From a virus: 30,199 bases of DNA. The translations under genes and the position numbers were made by a program. This document shows, piece by piece, positions 13,318 to 19,540 of the stretch. Each line of letters begins with the position of its first letter. The first letter of the stretch is position 1. The stretch lies in IMG/VR virus record IMGVR_UViG_3300020465_000064, positions 1-30,199 of that record; one strand, 5' to 3'. A model generated the notes under the pieces. It was not told the origin of the DNA. It ran no database searches and saw nothing but the letters and a program-made list of their open reading frames with translations.

Positions 13318-13917
13318 ATGGCTGGCAAGTTCGGAATGTTAGGAGATTGGGGCGGTCAATTGCAGCGTGGGCAAAAACATATGCATGGAAAGCATATACA
13401 GTCATTGAAAGATAGAGGGGATTGGAGGATTAAAGGAGTAATCTCTCAAGCTCAAGCGGCAGATACCGAAGATAAGAGAGAGTTGATATCTAATATTCTT
13501 GAAAGCACATTAGGTCGTAAAGGCTTCCAGCGTAAAACCTTTGGAGGCAAAGTTATGCCTGGTTTTAGTGCGGAAGCTTTAAAGCCTATTGATTACACTC
13601 CTGAGATGAAACTCAGGGATAAAAATGCTATCAAGATGATGGCAACCAGTGAGGTTGGTTCTAAAAAATACCAGAGAGGATCGGAGACCTTACAACAATC
13701 TCTTGGAGAAATGAAAAAGCGTGTAGGTCCAGGACCTAAAGCTTTTGTTGAAGGTGTATTAGCTGGTACTGATCAATTGGATCGTGTAGCACAAGTTACT
13801 GGTGGTGGTGCTCTTATATATGGTGGAGCTCAAGCTTTATCAGCTTTAACTCAGCAGATAGAGGCCGTCCTTGAATACCAGAAGGAAGGAGATGAAACCA
13901 AGCAGTCTAGGTCTTAA
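13318..13917 (+). CDS. virion-like hypothetical protein, 199 aa
   Basis: A basic, Gly/Gln/Lys-rich protein starting MAGKFGMLGDWGGQLQRGQK, with a hydrophobic Gly/Ala segment (VTGGGALIYGGAQALSALTQ, about residues 160-180) near the end. The composition resembles the proteins of the rightward block from 20338, so I think it is a structural or ejection protein encoded away from the main block. It runs rightward opposite the leader element at 13246. Confidence 0.65.
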   Translation: MAGKFGMLGDWGGQLQRGQKHMHGKHIQSLKDRGDWRIKGVISQAQAADTEDKRELISNILESTLGRKGFQRKTFGGKVMPGFSAEALKPIDYTPEMKLRDKNAIKMMATSEVGSKKYQRGSETLQQSLGEMKKRVGPGPKAFVEGVLAGTDQLDRVAQVTGGGALIYGGAQALSALTQQIEAVLEYQKEGDETKQSRS

Positions 13918-13919
13918 TT

Positions 13920-14123
13920 ATGAGTAGATATAGTGGAGATCTCTTTGATATAGACCTAAACGAAGAGATTAGTGAACCTGATCTTAGAAGTAAGATGCGT
14001 TTCAGGATGGATAAGATGATCCCTAGTTTTGATCAAGCATTTAATGAAATGGCTCCTGAGAATAGTGAGCCAATGTATAGTCAAAGTGGATCATACCAAC
14101 CTGAAGTAGCTTACGGAGCTTAG
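13920..14123 (+). CDS. hypothetical protein, 67 aa
   Basis: An acidic N terminus (GDLFDIDLNEEISEPDL), a basic middle (RSKMRFRMDKM) and a Tyr/Ser/Gln tail. It starts 2 nt after the preceding stop, so it is co-expressed with it. Its stop overlaps the stop of the leftward gene by 4 bp. Role unknown. Confidence 0.6.
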   Translation: MSRYSGDLFDIDLNEEISEPDLRSKMRFRMDKMIPSFDQAFNEMAPENSEPMYSQSGSYQPEVAYGA

Positions 14124-14332
14124 ATGTCGCATTCGTAGGAGATATCTCTGGAATACATAGCGTCTTCCGCCGCATCTAGTTCTATCTGATTCTGATCTTC
14201 TACCCATACCCAGTAGGCTTTTCGGGTGAGATCTTTATTGATAGCTGATTTCCATCGGTCAGTAGTGTAAACAGGATGTTGTCCCCACTCACCGTATTGG
14301 GAAATCAATTGATGGATAGGATTAATTGGCAT
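14120..14332 (-). CDS. hypothetical protein, 70 aa
   Basis: Starts MPINPIHQLISQYGEWGQHP and has Trp/Tyr-rich and acidic segments (KAYWVWVEDQNQIELDAAED). The start ATG overlaps the 3' end of 14322..14696 by 11 bp; the longer open frame lies inside that gene. Last gene of the 15424 unit. Unknown function. Confidence 0.6.
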   Translation of the reverse strand: MPINPIHQLISQYGEWGQHPVYTTDRWKSAINKDLTRKAYWVWVEDQNQIELDAAEDAMYSRDISYECDI

Positions 14333-14696
14333 CAGAGGCTGTCCGAATGACTTTATCGAGGTGTAATTGATGGTCTTGAACATAGCAAGCGATCCCACTA
14401 AGAAGGTTTGTGAATTGTTTCTTAGTGTGTTGAGCTTGTTCCAGTTCTTCTCCAGCAAATACGTACTTATCACTGAATCGTACCGCATAATGCTCAGGTT
14501 TCAACTCGATTCTGTTTAAACAGTGGAAGACTATATCTAGAGCTTTGTCTAGGTCGTCCCATTTAGCGAGTTGAGCTTTTGCTTCAGCTGGTGTTAGTGA
14601 AGGGAGAGGACATTCGTCCAACTTCCCTTTAATTGGTTTGAAGAGGAGTCGTTGTAACTCCTCCTCTGATTTGTTGGCGGTAGAAATGATGGTCAT
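14322..14696 (-). CDS. hypothetical protein, 124 aa
   Basis: A helical protein: a Glu/Lys-rich start (NKSEEELQRLLFKPIKGK), a LTPAEAKAQLAKWDDLDKAL helix and a CLNRIELKPEHYAVRFSD strand region. Coupled upstream by an ATGA overlap. No domain recognised. Confidence 0.65.
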   Translation of the reverse strand: MTIISTANKSEEELQRLLFKPIKGKLDECPLPSLTPAEAKAQLAKWDDLDKALDIVFHCLNRIELKPEHYAVRFSDKYVFAGEELEQAQHTKKQFTNLLSGIACYVQDHQLHLDKVIRTASDAN

Positions 14697-14836
14697 ACAT
14701 CCTTCTCCGTCATATTGTTGACCATAAAGTCAAAGTCCTTGTCAGATTTCTCTTGGTTGTAGAAATCTTGTAGTGCTGCTTCCCGTTCATCGATGTCAAT
14801 CAATTCGCCAGGAAGATTTTTGAATTCTTTGATCAT
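14693..14836 (-). CDS. small acidic hypothetical protein, 47 aa
   Basis: Encodes MIKEFKNLPGELIDIDEREA and continues helical to FMVNNMTEKDV. It fills the gap between 14696 and 14839: the start is 2 nt after the upstream stop and the stop makes an ATGA with the next gene. No function known. Confidence 0.65.
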   Translation of the reverse strand: MIKEFKNLPGELIDIDEREAALQDFYNQEKSDKDFDFMVNNMTEKDV

Positions 14837-14838
14837 GA

Positions 14839-15036
14839 TTATTCAAGGAGAGAATCAGGTCCACCTTCCTCCCAGAGTCTTTCTCTCTCAGCCTTAATAG
14901 CTGGAGAGCACTGTTCGAAAGGTGTATTGGACTGAGTGAGTTCATGTTCTTCATCACTGAGAACATAGTCTTCTTCATAGACATTGGTCACTGTGTGAGT
15001 ACCAATCTGAAGAGTTTTATGGGGATTAATGTTCAT
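14839..15036 (-). CDS. small acidic hypothetical protein, 65 aa
   Basis: An N-terminal strand pair (KTLQIGTHTVTNVYEED) followed by acidic helix segments (LSDEEHELTQ, AIKAERERLWEEG). The ATG at 15034-15036 overlaps the upstream stop by 11 bp. Unrecognised. Confidence 0.6.
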   Translation of the reverse strand: MNINPHKTLQIGTHTVTNVYEEDYVLSDEEHELTQSNTPFEQCSPAIKAERERLWEEGGPDSLLE

Positions 15037-15424
15037 CTTCTGGGATGTCGATGATGTTTGGTTCTCCCCAAGCAGGTTCAGGGCAAGTAGGACTTGGCTC
15101 AGTGGAACAAGCATTGTATTCTTCAGTAGTAGTAATCACTTGCATTAAGTCATCGAAACGAGGACCTAATACATGAGGTTGTTTGCTCATTAAAGATTTA
15201 ATGAAACTAGAAGAAGGATCTTCCCCTTTAGCAACTAAAAGGACAGCCAGAGTATGAGCTATACCAGCTAGATCTGGACTGCCATGCTGAACCAAGATCG
15301 AAGCAATCTCTTTGGTCTGATCGAGCGTTAAAGGAAGGACTATATCGCCTTTCTTCAGAGCTCTTTCAGCTGAATTCATGATTGCCAGAGCGAAATGATC
15401 GGGATTCATGTGGTTTGAAGCCAT
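15026..15424 (-). CDS. hypothetical protein, 132 aa, first gene of leftward unit
   Basis: A helical N-terminal domain (HFALAIMNSAERALKKGDIV, then DQTKEIASILVQHG, then GIAHTLAVLLVAKGEDPSS) followed by a Pro/Glu-rich tail. The ATG directly abuts a perfect copy of the leader element, which fixes the start. It heads a five-gene unit ending at 14120. Confidence 0.7.
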   Translation of the reverse strand: MASNHMNPDHFALAIMNSAERALKKGDIVLPLTLDQTKEIASILVQHGSPDLAGIAHTLAVLLVAKGEDPSSSFIKSLMSKQPHVLGPRFDDLMQVITTTEEYNACSTEPSPTCPEPAWGEPNIIDIPEDEH

Positions 15425-15448
15425 TTTGCACAGTTGATAGAGGACACT
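15425..15448 (-). promoter_or_regulatory. leftward leader element, copy 4
   Basis: GTGTCC, spacer, TATCAACTGTGCAAA with the ATG immediately following. Directly preceded by the T-tract of the terminator for 15481..15930. Confidence 0.75.
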
Positions 15449-15473
15449 AAAAAAGCCCCGAAGGGTCGAGGCT
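15449..15473 (-). terminator. terminator of 15481..15930
   Basis: AGCCTCGA-CCCT-TCGGGGCT, an 8-bp stem with one G-T pair, followed by six T on the minus strand. Confidence 0.8.
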
Positions 15474-15480
15474 AATCTTA

Positions 15481-15930
15481 TTACTCAATAGAGATGATGT
15501 AACGAAACTCGTACTGGCCGCCCAACATAGCTGCATTAGCAGGTAGTTCGGGTAGAGGAAGTGGTTCAGGGTCGTCTGATTCCTTGGCAAATATAAGGTC
15601 ATCATCATAATCGGCATTACCACCATCTAGGCTGATCCATTTATCTTCAATACGATTGTCATCCTTTACTGGACCTAGGTTTATATCTAGGAGCTCGGGA
15701 TTGAGAAATCGAAAGTATGGAAATGTTAACTGGGTAGGTTTAGCCCATGTATACCAATGAAGAATTCCTGGACATCTCGGATTGAATTTAAAGAATAAGT
15801 CTCGGATGTCCTTATGTGGGTCTACAACTTCGGGAGGAAATACGTTACTCATCTCATCTAAAACTTCTCCTAAGAAGAAGAATTTAGGCTTAAGAGTATA
15901 TTTGTTGAAGGTGATGGTTTCTGTTTCCAT
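15481..15930 (-). CDS. hypothetical protein, 149 aa, single-gene cassette
   Basis: An alpha/beta protein starting METETITFNKYTLKPKFFFL, with a PRCPGILHWYTWAKPTQLTF centre and an acidic C-terminal part (DDDLIFAKESDDPEPLPLP). No known family. It stands alone between its own leader variant and its own terminator. Confidence 0.7.
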   Translation of the reverse strand: METETITFNKYTLKPKFFFLGEVLDEMSNVFPPEVVDPHKDIRDLFFKFNPRCPGILHWYTWAKPTQLTFPYFRFLNPELLDINLGPVKDDNRIEDKWISLDGGNADYDDDLIFAKESDDPEPLPLPELPANAAMLGGQYEFRYIISIE

Positions 15931-15954
15931 GCTGACCTGTTGATATAGGACAAT
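15931..15954 (-). promoter_or_regulatory. leftward leader element, copy 5 (3' variant)
   Basis: TTGTCC then TATATCAAC are kept, but the last part reads AGGTCAGC before the ATG instead of TGTGCAAA. This suggests that the conserved core ends near ATCAAC and that the rest is a separate leader element. Confidence 0.65.
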
Positions 15955-15975
15955 AAAAAAGCCCCAAGAGGGGCT
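15955..15975 (-). terminator. terminator of 15982..16365
   Basis: AGCCCC-TCTT-GGGGCT stem, 6 bp, followed by six T. Confidence 0.8.
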
Positions 15976-15981
15976 ATTGAA

Positions 15982-16365
15982 TCAAGGGTTTAAAAGGTAA
16001 GTATCTGGGTCATCACCATAGAATTTGTCATGAGCCAAGTCGTCGGCGTACTCTATCCATTCAGGGAATATTAAATGGGCGTAAGTAACAACTATGGTTG
16101 TGATGACAACTCTTGGATCGAAGGTCTGCCAATTAGGAACTGAACTTAAGATTTCACTAATTGATACAGTTTCTATATGACCTTTATCCAAGGGATTGAA
16201 TAACCGAAGAGGTTTATCAAAGTGAACTGCTAGACAGACATCTCTAATACGTTCTATCTTGGCCCATTCGGTTGGGGAGAATCGGGAGTTCTCGCCTTGA
16301 ATATTAATAGAGGGATGTTTAAAGAACTCTTCTAGAAACTCCTCGTCTGAGAGTGGTTGATCCAT
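15982..16365 (-). CDS. hypothetical protein, 127 aa, single-gene cassette
   Basis: Starts MDQPLSDEEFLEEFFKHP, with a mostly helical, acidic sequence and a C-terminal VVITTIVVTYAHLIFPEW stretch. The frame reads through to 16419, but that would cross the terminator hairpin of the neighbouring gene, so I take the ATG at 16363-16365. No family recognised. Confidence 0.65.
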   Translation of the reverse strand: MDQPLSDEEFLEEFFKHPSINIQGENSRFSPTEWAKIERIRDVCLAVHFDKPLRLFNPLDKGHIETVSISEILSSVPNWQTFDPRVVITTIVVTYAHLIFPEWIEYADDLAHDKFYGDDPDTYLLNP

Positions 16366-16385
16366 ACGAAATGAAGGAGGACAGT
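16366..16385 (-). promoter_or_regulatory. leftward leader element, copy 6 (most degenerate)
   Basis: Only CTGTCC and a TTCA remnant remain between the T-tract of the previous terminator and the ATG. Recognised mostly by position and the T-tract boundary. Confidence 0.4.
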
Positions 16386-16417
16386 AAAAAAGCCCACTCA
16401 GTCGAAACCAAGTGGGC
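16386..16417 (-). terminator. terminator of 16428..17030
   Basis: GCCCACT/AGTGGGC, a 7-bp stem with a 12-nt loop, followed by six T. Confidence 0.8.
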
Positions 16418-16427
16418 ATAAGGGTAT

Positions 16428-17030
16428 TTACTGTTTACGGTCTAAGCGATCAAAAGCAGTGATTACCTTAGATGGTGGAAAACCAAATCCCTTACGGGTT
16501 CTTGCCTTCCCATTCTCATCTAGTAATGGCTCGTAACTTGAAGTACCGTCTTCACGGGTCACCTTACGAGTTATAGGTACGTCAGTAACTTCTGATCTCT
16601 TCGCAGACCATTTCCAGTAGAGCCTGACAACAATGTGTTCGTTATTCTGAGCAAGCTCGAACAACTCGGATCCAATAGTAGATCCAGTCTTGTCGTCATC
16701 CCAAGCTGTGAACCAAGTTTCTTGGACAACAACTTTGTCAAACGTGCCGTCGCCTAAAGCGATGTCGGCAGATTGAACAACAGGGAATTTAAAGCCATTA
16801 GGAACTACATCTCCTGATTTATATGTCATCTCTAAGACATTATTAACTAGCCCAACAGTCATGTTATTGGCGTTAGTCCTAGTTAAGTCAACTTCAGACT
16901 CTGCAAGTTTAGAATCTGCAGACTCACGAAGCTTATCCTGCCAAGGCATGAGTAAGTCTTTAATAAGCTGTGGCTTATTGATGTTGTTGAAATCGGAATA
17001 GGTGTAGTCCAACTTAGTGGCATTTTCCAT
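16428..17030 (-). CDS. hypothetical protein, 200 aa, single-gene cassette
   Basis: A soluble mixed protein, MENATKLDYTYSDFNNINKP, with strand-rich regions (FDKVVVQETWFTAWDDD, EHIVVRLYWKWSAKR) and a basic C-terminal part with KGFGFPPSKVITAFDRLDRK. Not recognised. The ATG is 33 nt after its leader element; that leader has no Shine-Dalgarno sequence. Confidence 0.65.
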   Translation of the reverse strand: MENATKLDYTYSDFNNINKPQLIKDLLMPWQDKLRESADSKLAESEVDLTRTNANNMTVGLVNNVLEMTYKSGDVVPNGFKFPVVQSADIALGDGTFDKVVVQETWFTAWDDDKTGSTIGSELFELAQNNEHIVVRLYWKWSAKRSEVTDVPITRKVTREDGTSSYEPLLDENGKARTRKGFGFPPSKVITAFDRLDRKQ

Positions 17031-17063
17031 GTGGAGTAAACCAGCCTTTCGACTGGGCGAGAT

Positions 17064-17087
17064 TTTGCACAGCTGATGCTGTACACC
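17064..17087 (-). promoter_or_regulatory. leftward leader element, copy 7
   Basis: GGTGTACAG, then CATCAGCTGTGCAAA, followed by 33 nt of leader before the ATG of 16428..17030. The long leader argues that this is a transcription signal. Confidence 0.7.
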
Positions 17088-17089
17088 AG

Positions 17090-17119
17090 AAAAGTCCCAC
17101 CCCGCAAGCGGAGTGAGAC
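17090..17119 (-). terminator. terminator of 17130..17441
   Basis: An 11-bp stem with three G-T pairs (GTCTCACTCCG/CGGGGTGGGAC), loop CTTG, followed by TTTTC. Confidence 0.7.
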
Positions 17120-17129
17120 ATCGGGTTAT

Positions 17130-17441
17130 TCAGTTAAGTTCAATAAACGTCTTATAAAGACGCCTAATGAGATGAATAGGACCTCTCAATAACTCCTTAA
17201 CCTCATAGATGACGGTTTGGAGTTTGTTATACAGGTCTCGTTTGTAATCTGCCCACGTAAAGTCACGAGTTTTCCACTCTAGGTTTAAAACATCAAGATC
17301 ATCGGCTAACCGATTGGCATGAGTTTTCAGGATTCTGACGTCGGCTTGTAATGCCACTCTCTCTGTCCATAGTTCATCTCGAGACCAAGTTTTACCAGTG
17401 TCTGGATTGATCTTGGTGAACTTCTTAGATTTGCTAATCAT
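17130..17441 (-). CDS. hypothetical coiled-coil protein, 103 aa, single-gene cassette
   Basis: Basic N terminus MISKSKKFTKINPDTGKTWS, a coiled-coil-like middle (LQADVRILKTHANRLADDL) and a C-terminal helix (HLIRRLYKTFIELN). Its ATG abuts leader copy 8. No membrane span. Function unknown. Confidence 0.7.
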   Translation of the reverse strand: MISKSKKFTKINPDTGKTWSRDELWTERVALQADVRILKTHANRLADDLDVLNLEWKTRDFTWADYKRDLYNKLQTVIYEVKELLRGPIHLIRRLYKTFIELN

Positions 17442-17465
17442 TTTGCACAGTTGATAGTTGACACC
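17442..17465 (-). promoter_or_regulatory. leftward leader element, copy 8
   Basis: GGTGTC, spacer AAC, TATCAACTGTGCAAA with the ATG of 17130..17441 immediately after. Confidence 0.75.
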
Positions 17466-17533
17466 ACAAAATCCCTACTCCGACTGTGCAACGAAGCAGG
17501 GATGATGGATGTCCACAGTTGATACAGGACACT
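17466..17533 (-). ncRNA. candidate small RNA cassette with loop complementary to the leader element
   Basis: This unit has a leader copy (17511-17533) and a terminator-like hairpin (17471-17503, then TTTT) but no recognisable gene between them. The hairpin is a 12-bp stem, with two G-T pairs, and a 9-nt loop. On the minus strand the loop is TTGCACAGT, the exact complement of ACTGTGCAA that lies right before the ATG of eight cassettes. The stem is of the same type as the terminator at 17757-17790, whose loop is only TTT; the difference is an insert of GCACAG. If transcribed, the loop could pair with the 5' end of cassette mRNAs. A 13-codon frame from the GTG inside the leader (product MDIHHPCFVAQSE) is an alternative reading, or the unit may be the remnant of a lost gene. 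Confidence 0.5.
17511..17533 (-). promoter_or_regulatory. leftward leader element, copy 9
   Basis: AGTGTCC, spacer, TATCAACTGTG, then GACATCC where other copies have CAAAATG. It heads the gene-less unit at 17466-17510 and shows that the conserved core extends through CTGTG. Confidence 0.7.
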
Positions 17534-17567
17534 AAAAAAGCCCCTAACTTCAAAACGAAGCAGGGGC
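17534..17567 (-). terminator. terminator of 17574..17732
   Basis: GCCCCT/AGGGGC stem extended inward by CTTC/GAAG with a small internal bulge, followed by six T. Confidence 0.8.
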
Positions 17568-17573
17568 TGTGAG

Positions 17574-17732
17574 TTAAGCTATCTTTCTAGCGTTTCTTAA
17601 GTCGACGTAATCAACTCGTTGACTACCAACCAAATGCCTGAGCAGGTCATACTCGGCAAGAGCTTGGATGGTATCGCTGTGATATTGGAGAGGTTGGTCA
17701 TCCATGAAGATCATGATTGGTTTGGTTTCCAT
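17574..17732 (-). CDS. small hypothetical protein, 52 aa, single-gene cassette
   Basis: Encodes METKPIMIFMDDQPLQYHSD then a helix (TIQALAEYDLLRHL) and a basic end (DLRNARKIA). The start is fixed by leader copy 10, which abuts the ATG, and the gene is followed by its own terminator. A rightward frame over the same bases has neither signal and looks like a shadow. It is possibly a small strand-helix protein; function unknown. Confidence 0.75.
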   Translation of the reverse strand: METKPIMIFMDDQPLQYHSDTIQALAEYDLLRHLVGSQRVDYVDLRNARKIA

Positions 17733-17756
17733 TTTGCACAGGTGATATGGGACACT
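17733..17756 (-). promoter_or_regulatory. leftward leader element, copy 10
   Basis: AGTGTCC, spacer, TATCACCTGTGCAAA, ATG immediately following. Confidence 0.75.
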
Positions 17757-17790
17757 AAAAAAGCCCCTAACTCCGAAACGAAGCAGGGGC
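17757..17790 (-). terminator. terminator of 17798..18190
   Basis: GCCCCT/AGGGGC stem with inner CTTCG/CGGAG pairing and a TTT loop, followed by six T. Confidence 0.8.
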
Positions 17791-17797
17791 GTTGGTG

Positions 17798-18190
17798 TTA
17801 AGAGAATGTAACGACAGGAGTGCAGTGCGGATTATCAAGAGCTAGAGCCCAAGATTGATAAGTTCGAGTGACTGTCAGACACCAGTCGTGGTAACTGATG
17901 TAATCCTTCCACTCACACTCGTAATCACCCACATGAGTAGCACCTTTCTCTGCTTCCATCATCTTGTCATAGAGACCTGTCTCGGTGTCTCGCATCTTTG
18001 CGATCTCGGATTTCATGTGATCCAGGATAACTTGATTGATGATTATGCGACCTTGAGCCTGCTTATGAGGGCGGTAAGGGGCAAACATTTGATGTCTAGC
18101 CCAAGAATTACCAAGGTCAGATAGGAAGAAGAAAGTAGTCTCTTCGGTCTCATTGTCTACTTCTACGTAGGCTTTGAAGTCGATTCCCAT
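17798..18190 (-). CDS. hypothetical protein, 130 aa, single-gene cassette
   Basis: MGIDFKAYVEVDNETEETTF begins a strand-rich N-terminal part; a helix (LDHMKSEIAKMRDTETGLYD) and a Trp/Cys-containing C terminus (WKDYISYHDWCLTVTRTYQS) follow. No known motif. The start is defined by the abutting leader element. Confidence 0.7.
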   Translation of the reverse strand: MGIDFKAYVEVDNETEETTFFFLSDLGNSWARHQMFAPYRPHKQAQGRIIINQVILDHMKSEIAKMRDTETGLYDKMMEAEKGATHVGDYECEWKDYISYHDWCLTVTRTYQSWALALDNPHCTPVVTFS

Positions 18191-18214
18191 TTTGCACAGT
18201 TGATGTAGGACACT
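18191..18214 (-). promoter_or_regulatory. leftward leader element, copy 11
   Basis: AGTGTCC, spacer, CATCAACTGTGCAAA, ATG immediately following. Confidence 0.75.
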
Positions 18215-18248
18215 AAAAAAGCCCCTAACTCCTAAGAGGAGCAGGGGA
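18215..18248 (-). terminator. terminator of 18225..18713
   Basis: CCCCT/AGGGG and CTCCT/AGGAG stacked stems with a small internal loop, followed by six T. The stop codon of the gene lies inside the stem. Confidence 0.75.
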
Positions 18249-18713
18249 CTTAATGCGATGAGGAACTCTTTCCTCTACTACCCAGTGGTCTTCCTTTCTC
18301 AGAAGACTCAAGTCAAACTGAGCCTCTAGACAAGTGAAAGGTTTCTGGCTATCACGCCATGATGAGAAGAGATCTGCATCTTCCCCATTCATGACAGGAA
18401 ACCATACATACTCAGACTCTCTCCAGTCTGTCAACCTAGTGAGGTAACAGGGAGTTATTGGTCCCCAAGGTATCTTGGTCATAACCAATTCAGCATCCTT
18501 GAAAGACTGGATAGACTCTTGCCAAGGATGATCTAGGTGTGCTTCTCGAATGAAGACATTGTCTACGACTTCAACAATGGAGTGACCTATGCATCGATGC
18601 ATGTTAGGGCTCCACTGCTCGTAGATATCACAAGCTTCTTGCGGTGTAGGACATTCGGCTATTAGATATTGGCCAAAGTCACCACACATAGTAAGAAGGT
18701 AAGTGGTAGTCAT
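18225..18713 (-). CDS. hypothetical protein, 162 aa, single-gene cassette
   Basis: An alpha/beta protein starting MTTTYLLTMCGDFGQYLIAE, followed by CPTPQEACDIYEQWSPNMHR and several Trp-rich strands. No active-site motif is evident. The abutting leader copy sets the start; the stop is buried in the terminator hairpin. Confidence 0.7.
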   Translation of the reverse strand: MTTTYLLTMCGDFGQYLIAECPTPQEACDIYEQWSPNMHRCIGHSIVEVVDNVFIREAHLDHPWQESIQSFKDAELVMTKIPWGPITPCYLTRLTDWRESEYVWFPVMNGEDADLFSSWRDSQKPFTCLEAQFDLSLLRKEDHWVVEERVPHRIKSPAPLRS

Positions 18714-18737
18714 TTTGCACAGTTGATATAAGACACT
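18714..18737 (-). promoter_or_regulatory. leftward leader element, copy 12
   Basis: AGTGTCT, spacer, TATCAACTGTGCAAA, ATG immediately following. Confidence 0.75.
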
Positions 18738-18773
18738 AAAAAAGCCCTACCGCATTCGAAAACGCAGCAGGGC
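18738..18773 (-). terminator. terminator of 18781..19029
   Basis: A stem of about 13 bp starting GCCCT/AGGGC with several G-T pairs, capped by a TTCG loop, followed by six T. Confidence 0.8.
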
Positions 18774-18780
18774 ATTGGGA

Positions 18781-19029
18781 TTAGGACTTGGCAGCAGCCG
18801 CAGCTTCTAACTCTGCCTGGTAATTGAGGGCGGCTTCACGCCTCTCCTCACGAGCTGACTGCTCGGATAGATACTTCTCGAAGGTAGCACCTAGACCTTT
18901 AGCAGCTCCAGCTTGGGTTTGACGAATCTTCTCGATAATGATCTCATCGATAGGACGTCCCTCCAACTTGGATTTGGCAGATAGACAGGCTGACCGAGCA
19001 ACCTTAAAGCGCAACAGTTGAGAAAACAT
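18781..19029 (-). CDS. small Ala-rich helical protein, 82 aa, single-gene cassette
   Basis: MFSQLLRFKVARSACLSAKS, then RPIDEIIIEKIRQTQAGAAK, and an Ala/Glu-rich C terminus (QAELEAAAAAKS). Probably a coiled coil. The frame is open to 19194, but the leader copy abuts the ATG at 19027-19029, so I use that start. Confidence 0.7.
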   Translation of the reverse strand: MFSQLLRFKVARSACLSAKSKLEGRPIDEIIIEKIRQTQAGAAKGLGATFEKYLSEQSAREERREAALNYQAELEAAAAAKS

Positions 19030-19053
19030 TTTGCACAGTTGATATAGAACACC
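19030..19053 (-). promoter_or_regulatory. leftward leader element, copy 13
   Basis: GGTGTTC, spacer, TATCAACTGTGCAAA, ATG immediately following. Confidence 0.75.
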
Positions 19054-19055
19054 AC

Positions 19056-19074
19056 AAAAGCCCCCGAAGGGGCT
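19056..19074 (-). terminator. terminator of 19088..19288
   Basis: AGCCCC-TTCG-GGGGCT, 6-bp stem with a TTCG loop, followed by TTTT. Confidence 0.8.
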
Positions 19075-19087
19075 CGCGGCTTGAGCG

Positions 19088-19288
19088 TTAGCGGCCAACG
19101 TAGTAACCTTCGTCACTACAGAATTTGACAAGGGCCTTGTGCTCAGGTAGATCTGAAGCTTGAAGGTACTCTGCGCTTGAGCATTGCAACGCAACCTTCG
19201 CGTCTAAACCTTGAATGGAGGCAATAACATTGTTAACTATCATGCTTACGCCAAATACGATGATGACGTTGCGTAGTGTAGTTGTCAT
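19088..19288 (-). CDS. small membrane-anchored or exported protein, 66 aa, single-gene cassette
   Basis: A hydrophobic N terminus (LRNVIIVFGVSMIVNNVIAS, residues 5-24) acts as a signal or anchor, and the rest is hydrophilic with two cysteines (C36 and C57) that could form a disulfide outside the membrane. The start is defined by the abutting leader copy. Function unknown. Confidence 0.7.
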   Translation of the reverse strand: MTTTLRNVIIVFGVSMIVNNVIASIQGLDAKVALQCSSAEYLQASDLPEHKALVKFCSDEGYYVGR

Positions 19289-19312
19289 TTTGCACAGTTG
19301 ATATAGAACACC
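19289..19312 (-). promoter_or_regulatory. leftward leader element, copy 14
   Basis: GGTGTTC, spacer, TATCAACTGTGCAAA, ATG immediately following. Confidence 0.75.
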
Positions 19313-19314
19313 AG

Positions 19315-19332
19315 AAAAGCCCCGAAGGGGCT
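19315..19332 (-). terminator. second terminator-like hairpin after the 19394..19540 unit
   Basis: AGCCCC-TTC-GGGGCT followed by TTTTC. It lies about 35 nt beyond the hairpin at 19369-19387, so this unit carries two hairpins in tandem. Confidence 0.7.
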
Positions 19333-19368
19333 AGAGCCTAGGACGTCCGAAGGAACTCTCCGGACCCG

Positions 19369-19387
19369 AAAGCCCCCTAAAGGGGGC
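19369..19387 (-). terminator. first terminator of 19394..19540
   Basis: GCCCCC-TTTA-GGGGGC, 6-bp G/C stem, followed by TTT, 7 nt after the stop codon. Confidence 0.75.
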
Positions 19388-19393
19388 GTCAAG

Positions 19394-19540
19394 CTAGAAG
19401 GGAATTACAGTGTTGAACTTTTCTAATGGACCTATCTCTATTGGATGCCACTCATCTGGGGCATTGCAATCAGAATTGTCAGTAAGAAGAATGTAAGTTC
19501 CATCATCATCTAAGAAGATGTGGTCAGTGATGAAATTCAT
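19394..19540 (-). CDS. small acidic hypothetical protein, 48 aa, first single-gene cassette
   Basis: MNFITDHIFLDDDGTYILLT, then DNSDCNAPDEWHPIEIG and LEKFNTVIPF. A small strand-rich acidic protein. It has the leader element directly before the ATG and two hairpins after the stop, so I accept it despite its size. It is the rightmost leftward gene. Confidence 0.75.
   Translation of the reverse strand: MNFITDHIFLDDDGTYILLTDNSDCNAPDEWHPIEIGPLEKFNTVIPF

Noticed and set aside
16366-16419. Upstream extension of 15982..16365
   Set aside because: It would translate through the terminator hairpin and T-tract of the neighbouring gene.
17466-17510. Calling this stretch a coding gene of 13 codons
   Set aside because: The only frame starts with GTG inside the leader and stops within the hairpin; no start like those of the other cassettes is present.
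17619-17801. Rightward 60-aa ORF
   Set aside because: It crosses a leader element and a terminator and is antisense to the 52-aa cassette gene that has both signals.
19030-19194. Upstream extension of 18781..19029
   Set aside because: The leader element abuts the internal ATG, and the extension covers the terminator and part of the next gene.
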